A DNA stretch of 64,000 nt. Origin: Owenweeksia sp964619125 (GTDB lineage Bacteria > Bacteroidota > Bacteroidia > Flavobacteriales > Schleiferiaceae). Under the pieces are notes generated by a model, which was not told where the DNA came from, did not search any database, and saw only the letters and a program-made list of their open reading frames with translations. Positions 16,383-23,643 of this stretch are shown piece after piece. Each line of letters opens with the position of its first letter. Positions within the stretch are counted from its first letter, which is position 1. A program made the translations under genes and the position numbers. The stretch spans positions 1-64,000 of the forward strand of contig CAZUCA010000008.1 in assembly GCA_964619125.1 (NCBI GenBank), read 5' to 3'.

Positions 16383-16390
16383 CAAAGTTA
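16383..16390 (-). promoter_or_regulatory. -7 promoter element of purD
   Basis: On the minus strand this reads TAACTTTG, a perfect TAnnTTTG element 25 nt before the purD ATG. The nearest TTG upstream is about 25 nt further, slightly too far, so the -33 part is weak. Confidence 0.55.
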
Positions 16391-16452
16391 TGCTTTCATT
16401 GATTTTGACGGGGGTCAAACAACCAAGGCCTTAAAATTTGGTTAGAGAGGGC

Positions 16453-17754
16453 ATGTTTAAGTTTTTTGGCCGGGCCTTGCATACTACCTACACCAGGGTG
16501 ATAAACTCCCTTGCTTACTACCCGGTGCTGATTGCCCTTGCCCTGGGATTGCTGAGCCTGGTACTGATTACCGCCAGCAATACGCCGGTCGACAAATTTT
16601 TGGAAGACCTTATTCCTGCCCTGGGCGAGCTTGAAGGCTCTGCGGCTCGCGAGCTGCTGAGTGTGGTTACCGCCGGCTCCATATCCATAACGGTGTTCAG
16701 CTTCTCCATGGTAATGCTGGTGCTAAGCCAGGCAGCCAGCGTTTATTCCCCTAAAATACTGGATGGACTAATCAAGGATAAGCGCCCCCAGCGGATAATG
16801 GGCCTGTATATTGGCACGGTGGTCTATTGCCTGCCTCACTTGTTGCTATCCAGCCATCAAAAAAGCATTTCCACTACGGCGGTGGTGGTGGCCATTAGCC
16901 TGGCCATTGCCAATATGTTTGTTTTTATCAGTTTCATTCACTTCGTGTCGCAGAGTATTAAGCCGGGTGAGATCTGCCGTCGCATTTTTAAACAGGCCTC
17001 GCACCGCCCCTATACTGAGCTTAAGCTTAAACGCAATGCCCGGCTCGGGCATCAGCAGCCCCCTGACAGCGGTAATTGGCTTAAGGTGAACACCTTGCGC
17101 AGCGGCTATTTTCAGGATATTGAGTTGCAGAAACTTTATGACTTTTGTGAAGAAGAAGATATTCAGCTCCATATACTCCACAATATCGGTGACTACCTGC
17201 TGGAAGGAATGCCACTGGTGGCAATAAAAGGCCGGAAACAGATTGAGGAGGAACTTGAGTCAACCATCAACCGGCACTTCCTTTTTTACAATCTCGAAGA
17301 TATTGACCGCAACCCTTACTACGCCTACCGACAGCTAAGCGAAGTGGCCGTAAAAGCAATGAGCCCCGGCATAAATGATATTGGCACTACCCGCATCGCC
17401 ATCGACTATCTTACCGACCTCATCGCCCAGTATGTTCGCAATCCCTGGTTTGCCTCGGTCCAAAACGGTAGTGGTCAGGTGCGCCTGTGGCTGAAGCCGG
17501 TGAGTTTGCAACAGCTCTTTGAGCTGTGCTTTGATGAGATACGCAACTACAGCCAGGGTGATAAATTTATCCTGTTGTCACTGCTGCAAAGTTGCCGGGT
17601 ACTATTGGAGTGTGATGCCAACTCGGCGGAACTCGAAACAGCGCTAAGGCGATTTAGCCATAAAATAATGGCGGCAATTCCCAACCAGCAACTGCAGGAT
17701 ATCGCCTACCTGGAGCTATATTATGACAAGCATCTCAAACAATCCCTTGGTTGA
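16453..17754 (+). CDS. DUF2254 predicted membrane protein
   Basis: A 433-residue protein of the DUF2254 family. I chose the ATG at 16453; a TTG 15 nt upstream is possible but unlikely. The N-terminal half has about four membrane segments, including SLAYYPVLIALALGLLSLVLI, the family-typical LSVVTAGSISITVFSFSMVMLVLSQAASVYSPKIL, and two more around residues 118-165. The C-terminal half is soluble and contains NPYYAYRQLSEVAVKAMSPGINDIGTT, the conserved DUF2254 stretch usually written ALSPGxNDPxTA. No biochemical role is established for the family. It is a single gene between purD (divergent) and gdhA. Confidence 0.9.
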   Translation: MFKFFGRALHTTYTRVINSLAYYPVLIALALGLLSLVLITASNTPVDKFLEDLIPALGELEGSAARELLSVVTAGSISITVFSFSMVMLVLSQAASVYSPKILDGLIKDKRPQRIMGLYIGTVVYCLPHLLLSSHQKSISTTAVVVAISLAIANMFVFISFIHFVSQSIKPGEICRRIFKQASHRPYTELKLKRNARLGHQQPPDSGNWLKVNTLRSGYFQDIELQKLYDFCEEEDIQLHILHNIGDYLLEGMPLVAIKGRKQIEEELESTINRHFLFYNLEDIDRNPYYAYRQLSEVAVKAMSPGINDIGTTRIAIDYLTDLIAQYVRNPWFASVQNGSGQVRLWLKPVSLQQLFELCFDEIRNYSQGDKFILLSLLQSCRVLLECDANSAELETALRRFSHKIMAAIPNQQLQDIAYLELYYDKHLKQSLG

Positions 17755-17809
17755 TTTGTACGGCAATGAAAGAGAGGCTTTTTTCATGCCTGAAAAAGCC
17801 TAAATAGTA

Positions 17810-17817
17810 TACATTTG
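17810..17817 (+). promoter_or_regulatory. -7 promoter element of gdhA
   Basis: TACATTTG matches TAnnTTTG and lies 27 nt before the ATG. CTG at 17790-17792, 17 nt upstream, could serve as the -33 element. Confidence 0.6.
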
Positions 17818-17844
17818 CGCACACATTCAACCCATTGAAATACT

Positions 17845-19197
17845 ATGTCCAATAAGTTTCAATCTCAGATCGACTCCTTTATGGAAGGAGTTAAAGCAAA
17901 GAATTCCCATGAGCCTGAGTTTCTGCAGGCTGTTGAGGAAGTGGTAGAAACGATTATTCCTTTTATCGAGGAAAATCCAAAATATAAAAAAGCGAATTTG
18001 CTGGAACGCATGGTAGAGCCAGAGCGCGTAATTATGTTTCGCGTGCCGTGGATCGACGACCAGGGCAATACCCAGGTGAACCGTGGTTTCAGAGTAGAAT
18101 TCAATTCGGCCATCGGGCCGTACAAAGGTGGCTTGCGCTTTCACCCCACCGTAAACCTCTCAATCCTCAAGTTTCTTGGCTTTGAGCAGGTATTTAAAAA
18201 CTCACTGACTACCCTGCCTATGGGCGGTGGTAAAGGTGGTTCTGACTTTGACCCTAAGGGTAAGAGTGATAATGAGGTGATGCGCTTCTGCCAGAGCTTT
18301 ATGACCGAGCTGCAGCGCCACATTGGCCCTGACACTGACGTGCCTGCCGGCGATATCGGGGTAGGTGGTCGTGAAATCGGTTACATGTTCGGTCAGTACA
18401 AGCGCCTGCGCAACGAATTTACCGGCGTTCTTACCGGCAAAGGCATCAGCTGGGGAGGATCACTGATCCGTCCTGAAGCTACCGGCTACGGTGCGGTATA
18501 TTTTGCCTGTGAAATGCTGGGCCGTAAAAATGATTCACTCGACGGCAAAACCGTGGTGGTATCAGGATCTGGAAACGTGGCCCAGTTTGCCATCGAAAAG
18601 TGTATTGAGCTTGGTGCCAAGGTAGTAGCCTGTTCTGACTCTTCAGGGGTGATTTACGACAAGGACGGCATCGACACTGAGAAACTTGAGTTTATCAAGG
18701 AGCTCAAAAACGTAAAGCGTGGCCGCATTAAGGAATATGCTGATAAGTTTAGCGGTGTTGAATATACCGATGGAGGTGAGCCCTGGAACATCAAGTGTGA
18801 TGTAGCCTTCCCATGTGCTACTCAGAATGAAATTGACGCACAGGAAGCCAAGACCATGCTCGCCAATGGCGTAATAGCCGTGGTGGAAGGGGCCAACATG
18901 CCCTGTACAGCAGCAGCGGTAGAGGAGTTTAAGAAGGCCAGGATCCTCTTTGCCCCCGGTAAAGCTTCTAACGCCGGTGGGGTAGCCACCAGCGGACTGG
19001 AAATGTCACAAAACAGCCTGCGCCTGAGCTGGACCCGCGAAGAAGTGGATCAGCGCCTGCAAAACATCATGAAAGACATCCATGAGTCATGCCGTATGCA
19101 TGGCCAGGAAGGTGACTACGTGGACTATGTACGTGGAGCCAACATCGCCGGCTTTGTAAAAGTAGCCGACGCCATGATCGATCAGGGAGTAGTGTAA
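17845..19197 (+). CDS. gdhA: NADP-specific glutamate dehydrogenase
   Basis: A hexameric small-type glutamate dehydrogenase of 450 residues, converting 2-oxoglutarate and ammonium to glutamate in the cytoplasm. The substrate region reads GPYKGGLRFHP (91-101) and PMGGGKGGSDFDP (125-137), with catalytic K130 equivalent to Lys128 of the E. coli enzyme; DVPAGDIGVGGREIGYM follows. The nucleotide-binding Rossmann loop is VVVSGSGNVAQFAIEK. Length and the SGSGNVAQ form agree with the NADP-dependent anabolic enzyme. It has its own promoter and a strong bidirectional terminator, so it is monocistronic. Confidence 0.97.
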   Translation: MSNKFQSQIDSFMEGVKAKNSHEPEFLQAVEEVVETIIPFIEENPKYKKANLLERMVEPERVIMFRVPWIDDQGNTQVNRGFRVEFNSAIGPYKGGLRFHPTVNLSILKFLGFEQVFKNSLTTLPMGGGKGGSDFDPKGKSDNEVMRFCQSFMTELQRHIGPDTDVPAGDIGVGGREIGYMFGQYKRLRNEFTGVLTGKGISWGGSLIRPEATGYGAVYFACEMLGRKNDSLDGKTVVVSGSGNVAQFAIEKCIELGAKVVACSDSSGVIYDKDGIDTEKLEFIKELKNVKRGRIKEYADKFSGVEYTDGGEPWNIKCDVAFPCATQNEIDAQEAKTMLANGVIAVVEGANMPCTAAAVEEFKKARILFAPGKASNAGGVATSGLEMSQNSLRLSWTREEVDQRLQNIMKDIHESCRMHGQEGDYVDYVRGANIAGFVKVADAMIDQGVV

Positions 19198-19217
19198 ACT
19201 ACTTTAGATATAAACTA

Positions 19218-19252
19218 AAAACCCGCTTCCTTATCAGAAGCGGGTTTTTTTT
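19218..19252 (+). terminator. Bidirectional intrinsic terminator between gdhA and gatC
   Basis: A 12-bp perfect stem (AAAACCCGCTTC at 19218-19229 and GAAGCGGGTTTT at 19237-19248) with a 7-nt loop and an eight-T tail. The A run on the left side also gives a T tract for transcription coming from gatC on the minus strand. Confidence 0.93.
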
Positions 19253-19275
19253 ATGTTTTGTTGGTACGGGCAATC

Positions 19276-19572
19276 CTAATCCTCGCGCTTGAGCACTTTA
19301 GGTACCCGGAAGTAGTCCGTATCCTTATCGGGAGCATTTTTGAGGGCCTCATCCTTGCTCACCTGCTCCTTCACCTCGTCCACCCGCATCACATTTTCCT
19401 CGTCAGTGAGGTAAATGAGCGGCTCCACGCCATCGAGGTCGAGCTCATTGATCTTCTCCACAAAAGCCATCATTTTATTGAGGTCACTGAGCATCTCTTC
19501 CTTTTCATTTTCCGAAAACTCGAGCCGGGCCAGGTGGGCCAGTTTTTCTACAGTCGCTTTATCCAACTTCAT
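19276..19572 (-). CDS. gatC: Asp-tRNA(Asn)/Glu-tRNA(Gln) amidotransferase subunit C
   Basis: A 98-residue GatC, the small subunit that holds together GatA and GatB in the enzyme that amidates misacylated Glu-tRNA(Gln) or Asp-tRNA(Asn). The typical N-terminus is LDKATVEKLAHLARLEFSENEKEEMLSDLNKMMAFVEKINELD, followed by the extended VEPL and a C-terminal ALKNAPDKDTDYFRVPKVL. gatA and gatB are not in the window. Because an asnS gene is present (50397), the complex here probably serves mainly Gln-tRNA. The gene overlaps plsC by 4 nt (ATGA). Confidence 0.96.
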   Translation of the reverse strand: MKLDKATVEKLAHLARLEFSENEKEEMLSDLNKMMAFVEKINELDLDGVEPLIYLTDEENVMRVDEVKEQVSKDEALKNAPDKDTDYFRVPKVLKRED

Positions 19573-20312
19573 GAGTAAGCAATATTTTGTTCAGGTTGCA
19601 AACCGCTTAATACGGTTTGGTAACATTCTTTCATCAGCCGATCCACTTCTTTGGGATCGTTACTGCGGGGATATAAAAAGGGATGTATTTCGGCCCTTAG
19701 AATTCCCGGGGCACCTTTGCTGAAATCGAAAGGCAAATGTCGTTTATTATCAGGATACGACACAGGAATAATAGGCAAATTCTTCTCTACTGCCAAACGG
19801 AAAGCGCCCTTCTTAAATGGAGCCAGCTCTATCTCCTCCTTGGGCACCCCACCCTCAGGGTAAATGCATAAACCGATGCCCTCATCAAGCTTTTCGGCCC
19901 CGCGCATAAATACTTCCTGGCGGCTGCGCATGCTCTGCCGGTCTACCAGCAGGTTGGTCTTTTTGTAAAAATAGCCAAAGAGCGGCAGCTTGGCCAGCTC
20001 CTGCTTGCCAATAAAAAGGAAGCAATTGGGAAAAATAGCCAGGGTCATCATTATGTCGACCATGCTGGTGTGGTTGGGGCAAATAATATAGAGCTGATGC
20101 CTTTTGGGGCGCTCATGGCGTGTTACCCTGGGGATAAGGCCACTGAGCAACAGCACCATCCATGCCCATACCCGGGCGAAACCAAAGAAGAGCGGGTACC
20201 AGCTTTTACGCTGTGAGGTGATATAGATAAAGGGAAACAGCAATACGATGGCAATAAAAACTGCCACGTAAAACCAAGCCCGCCAGATATATGTCAAAAA
20301 CTTCGGCATCAT
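19569..20312 (-). CDS. plsC: 1-acyl-sn-glycerol-3-phosphate acyltransferase
   Basis: A 247-residue membrane-bound acyltransferase that makes phosphatidic acid from lysophosphatidic acid. The N-terminus has a hydrophobic segment (AWFYVAVFIAIVLLFPFIYI) and a second one near residue 50. The catalytic HX4D motif is NHTSMVDI, and the glycerol-phosphate site appears as YPEGGVP (usual form FPEGTRS). The start is ATG 20312 or the adjacent ATG 20309; a TTG just before is less likely. It is transcribed first in a two-gene unit with gatC. The acyl chains would come from the plsX/fabH pathway encoded further along. Confidence 0.92.
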   Translation of the reverse strand: MMPKFLTYIWRAWFYVAVFIAIVLLFPFIYITSQRKSWYPLFFGFARVWAWMVLLLSGLIPRVTRHERPKRHQLYIICPNHTSMVDIMMTLAIFPNCFLFIGKQELAKLPLFGYFYKKTNLLVDRQSMRSRQEVFMRGAEKLDEGIGLCIYPEGGVPKEEIELAPFKKGAFRLAVEKNLPIIPVSYPDNKRHLPFDFSKGAPGILRAEIHPFLYPRSNDPKEVDRLMKECYQTVLSGLQPEQNIAYS

Positions 20313-20353
20313 CAAAAGAGCTGCAAAAATAGTCTTTTGCGCGCACGATTAAT

Positions 20354-20361
20354 TATTTTTG
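20354..20361 (+). promoter_or_regulatory. -7 promoter element of trpS
   Basis: TATTTTTG, a perfect TAnnTTTG match 20 nt before the trpS ATG. TTG at 20337-20339 lies 14 nt upstream, a slightly short spacing. This position argues against any start upstream of 20382. Confidence 0.55.
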
Positions 20362-20381
20362 GCGCCTATCAATACAGACTT

Positions 20382-21353
20382 ATGGCGCGAATACTTACCG
20401 GAATTCAAAGCAGCGGACGTCCCCACCTCGGCAATGTACTGGGAGCAATGCTTCCGGCGATTGAACTTTCCAGAAAGGCAGACAACGAATCGATATTTTT
20501 TATTGCTGACCTACACTCCCTCACCACCATCAAGGATGCGGAGCAGCGCCGGCTGAATGTGCAAGCAGTGGCTGCCGCCTGGCTGGCCTTTGGTTTTGAT
20601 ACCGAAAAAAATATTCTCTTCCGCCAGAGTGATTTACCAGCGGTAACCGAGCTTACCTGGTATCTCAATTGCTTCACCCCTTACCCGATGCTCGCCAACG
20701 CCCACTCCTTTAAGGATAAGAGCGATCGTCTCAGCGATGTAAACGCCGGCCTTTTTGACTACCCGGTTCTGATGGCGGCCGACATCCTGTTGTACGATGC
20801 CGACTTTGTGCCGGTGGGCAAAGACCAGCGCCAGCACCTCGAGATGACCCGCGATATTGCCGGTAGTCTCAACCACCAGGTAAAGGAAGAGGTGCTCAAG
20901 CTTCCGGAGGCCATGATAGGTGAAAAGGTGATGACCGTGCCGGGTACCGACGGTCAAAAGATGAGCAAAAGCTACGGCAATACCATCGATATTTTTCTGC
21001 CGCAGAAGCAGCTCAAGAAACAGGTGATGAGCATCGAAACCGATAGCACTCCCCTGGAAGACCCTAAAGATCCGGACAGCTGTAATGTATTTGCCCTCTA
21101 CGAATTACTGGCCGACGACAGCAGCGTGGAAACCATGCGCGCCAATTACCTGGCCGGGGGCTATGGTTATGGTCATGCCAAAAAAGAATTACTCAACCTG
21201 ATTTTGGAGCGCTACCAGGAGCCGCGCCGCATTTTTGACGAGCTTATCCATGATCCCGACAAAATAGAGAAGGAACTAAAAAAAGGGGCTGAAAAGGCGA
21301 AGCTGATCAGCGATGAAGTGCTGAAGCGGGTAAAATCCAAGCTGGGCTTTTAA
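20382..21353 (+). CDS. trpS: Tryptophan-tRNA ligase
   Basis: A class Ic aminoacyl-tRNA synthetase of 323 residues. The HIGH motif appears as PHLGN (about 14-18) after MARILTGIQSSGRP, and the KMSKS motif is present as DGQKMSKSYGN (about 193-203). FIADLHSLTT and LMAADILLYDADFVPVGKDQRQHLE are also typical. I chose the ATG at 20382, because relatives begin with the same RILTGIQ and the upstream frame runs through the promoter. Expressed alone, it is followed by an unusually long terminator hairpin. Confidence 0.97.
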   Translation: MARILTGIQSSGRPHLGNVLGAMLPAIELSRKADNESIFFIADLHSLTTIKDAEQRRLNVQAVAAAWLAFGFDTEKNILFRQSDLPAVTELTWYLNCFTPYPMLANAHSFKDKSDRLSDVNAGLFDYPVLMAADILLYDADFVPVGKDQRQHLEMTRDIAGSLNHQVKEEVLKLPEAMIGEKVMTVPGTDGQKMSKSYGNTIDIFLPQKQLKKQVMSIETDSTPLEDPKDPDSCNVFALYELLADDSSVETMRANYLAGGYGYGHAKKELLNLILERYQEPRRIFDELIHDPDKIEKELKKGAEKAKLISDEVLKRVKSKLGF

Positions 21354-21366
21354 GCCTTTAAAAATT

Positions 21367-21427
21367 CAGAAGATGGGTTAAGGATCGGAAGTAAGCATCC
21401 TTAACTCATCGTTCTGCATCTTTTTTT
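21367..21427 (+). terminator. Long intrinsic terminator of trpS
   Basis: Stem CAGAA plus GATGGGTTAAGGAT (21367-21385) against ATCCTTAACTCATC (21397-21410) and TTCTG (21412-21416), about 19 bp with one G-T wobble and one bulged G, and an 11-nt loop. The seven-T tract (21421-21427) runs into the lepA stop codon at 21426-21428. Confidence 0.85.
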
Positions 21428-23222
21428 AATCGTTCAGCTTCAACACCGCCAAGAAGGCTTCCTGGGGGATTTCCACATTACCCACCTGGCGCATGCGCTT
21501 CTTACCGGCTTTCTGCTTTTCGAGCAGCTTGCGCTTACGCGAGATATCACCCCCGTAACACTTGGCGGTAACATCCTTACGCAGAGCACTGAGGGTTTCG
21601 CGGGCAATAATCTTGGCACCAATGGCTGCCTGAATGGCAATCATAAACTGCTGGCGGGGAATTAATTCCTTGAGCTTTTCACAAATCTTCTTACCCAACT
21701 CGTAGGCATTGCTGCGGTGCACCAGCGCCGAAAGAGCATCCACGGGATCACCGTTGAGCATAATATCAACCTTCACCAGCTCTGAATCCTGGTAGCCGAT
21801 GGGGTGATAGTCAAAAGAGGCATAGCCGCGTGAGATAGACTTTAGGCGGTCGTAAAAGTCAAATACAATTTCGGCCAGGGGTAATTTAAAGCTAAGTTCA
21901 ACCCGCTCGGAGGTAAGGTATACCTGATTTTGCAGCTCCCCTCTTTTTTCAATGCAGAGGTTCATCACTGCTCCCACGTAATCGCCCTTGGTGATGATTT
22001 GCGCCTTGATAAAAGGTTCCTCCATCCGCTCCAACTTGGTAGGATCGGGAAATTCAGAAGGGTTGGTAACAATTATCCGCTTCTCGGGCTCCTTCTTCAT
22101 GTAAGCGTAATAGCTTACGTTGGGCACGGTGGTGATTACGGTCATATTGAACTCGCGCTCCAGGCGTTCCTGGATAATCTCCATGTGCAGCATACCCAGA
22201 AATCCGCAACGGAAGCCAAAACCGAGGGCGGCGGAAGATTCGGGTTCAAAGGTGAGTGAGGCATCGTTGAGCTGCAATTTTTCCAGCGAAGTGCGCAGCT
22301 CCTCAAACTCATCGGTATCCACCGGGTAAATACCAGCAAAAACCATTGGTTTCACATCCTCAAAACCAGCAATAGCCTTATCGGCCATACGCTCAACGGC
22401 AGTGATGGTATCACCCACCTTCACCCCTTTGGCCTCTTTAATTCCGGAAATAATATAGCCCACATTACCGGCCTTAATTTCCTTGCGGGGCTCCTGCTTT
22501 AGCTTAAGCACCCCTATTTCATCGGCATCGTAAGTGGTACCGGCATTCATGAATTTTACCCGCTCTCCGGATTTGATACTGCCGTTCACCACCTTAAAAA
22601 ACACCTCGATACCACGGTAAGGGTTAAAAACCGAGTCGAAGATCAACGCCTGCAAAGGTCCCTCCTCATCACCCTGAGGATGCGGTACCCGCTCTACAAT
22701 GGCATTGAGGATGTCTTCAATACCCAGTCCGCTTTTGGCCGAAGCCAGCAGAATTTCATCTTCATCGCAGCCGATAAGGTCGATGATCTGATCCTTCACC
22801 TCATCGGGGTTAGCACTGGGCAGGTCAATTTTATTGAGCACCGGAATAATTTCCAGGTCGTGCTCCAAAGCGAGATAGAGGTTGGAGATGGTTTGCGCCT
22901 GGATTCCCTGGGCAGCATCCACCACCAACAATGCCCCTTCACAGGCCGCAATGGCCCTTGATACCTCATAAGAGAAATCCACGTGTCCGGGAGTATCAAT
23001 CAGGTTAAAAACATATTCCTGGCCATCCTTAATAAAGTTCATTTGAATGGCGTGGCTTTTAATGGTAATGCCGCGCTCACGCTCCAGGTCCATATCATCG
23101 AGCAGCTGGTCTTTCTTTTCCCGCTCAGTAACGGTTGCGGTAAAATCCAGCAGGCGATCGGCCAGGGTACTCTTACCGTGGTCGATATGGGCGATGATGC
23201 AAAAGTTCCGAATGTTCTTCAT
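21426..23222 (-). CDS. lepA: Elongation factor 4 (LepA GTPase)
   Basis: A 598-residue translational GTPase, the standard length. I chose the ATG at 23222, giving MKNIRNFCIIAHIDHGKSTLADRLL; a start five codons upstream adds residues not seen in relatives. The G domain contains the P-loop AHIDHGKST (11-19), RERGITIKSHA, DTPGHVDF and NKIDLP. Domains II to V and the LepA-specific C-terminal region (YHPIGYQDSELVKVDIMLNG, then KCYGGDISRKRKLLEKQKAGKKRM) are intact. LepA acts on the ribosome, affecting back-translocation and initiation. It is a single gene with no visible co-transcribed partner. Confidence 0.98.
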   Translation of the reverse strand: MKNIRNFCIIAHIDHGKSTLADRLLDFTATVTEREKKDQLLDDMDLERERGITIKSHAIQMNFIKDGQEYVFNLIDTPGHVDFSYEVSRAIAACEGALLVVDAAQGIQAQTISNLYLALEHDLEIIPVLNKIDLPSANPDEVKDQIIDLIGCDEDEILLASAKSGLGIEDILNAIVERVPHPQGDEEGPLQALIFDSVFNPYRGIEVFFKVVNGSIKSGERVKFMNAGTTYDADEIGVLKLKQEPRKEIKAGNVGYIISGIKEAKGVKVGDTITAVERMADKAIAGFEDVKPMVFAGIYPVDTDEFEELRTSLEKLQLNDASLTFEPESSAALGFGFRCGFLGMLHMEIIQERLEREFNMTVITTVPNVSYYAYMKKEPEKRIIVTNPSEFPDPTKLERMEEPFIKAQIITKGDYVGAVMNLCIEKRGELQNQVYLTSERVELSFKLPLAEIVFDFYDRLKSISRGYASFDYHPIGYQDSELVKVDIMLNGDPVDALSALVHRSNAYELGKKICEKLKELIPRQQFMIAIQAAIGAKIIARETLSALRKDVTAKCYGGDISRKRKLLEKQKAGKKRMRQVGNVEIPQEAFLAVLKLND

Positions 23223-23643
23223 ACAGCTAAAAGTCAATCTCGCTTAGTGAGCGCGAAATTACGGAGAAAGAAATTGCCCACAGTAGCGACTGCAATTATT
23301 AAAAGAAAGAAGTTGCTATAGATAAACACCTTAGGGCTTAAGCTCATACCGCCTTGGCTAGTACTGTTAATCCTCACATCTTTGGACACAGCCTGATGCT
23401 AACTAACTGGCAACTCAGAAACCAGCAGGCCTTAGTGTTAATCTCATTGATAAGGGTATTGAGGGCTTTATTGCTTGCGATCAGATTTTTAAGTTGAAAG
23501 AGTTTTTCACTTTAGTTAGATTCGCAAACTCTCTAAAAGCCACCGAAACTCAATCAAGTATGGGTTTTGACTTGCTCAGGTTTGTCAGTTGTTAACATTG
23601 CCTTAGTTTTAGAAACATTTTTATTTTACATAAACCACGCAGA
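23223..23643. other. 421-nt intergenic region between lepA and the T9SS array
   Basis: It separates the divergently transcribed lepA and first T9SS type B gene and must hold both promoters. On the lepA side the minus strand has TAATTTCG, one mismatch from TAnnTTTG, about 40 nt before the lepA ATG. I see no tRNA-like, repeat or convincing coding sequence in it. It is the largest gene-free stretch of the window and more A+T-rich than its surroundings towards the T9SS gene. Confidence 0.5.

Noticed and set aside
22983..23321. 112-codon open frame on the plus strand over the lepA 5' end
   Set aside because: Almost all of it is antisense to the conserved lepA GTPase domain; the part outside lepA is short and Lys-rich.
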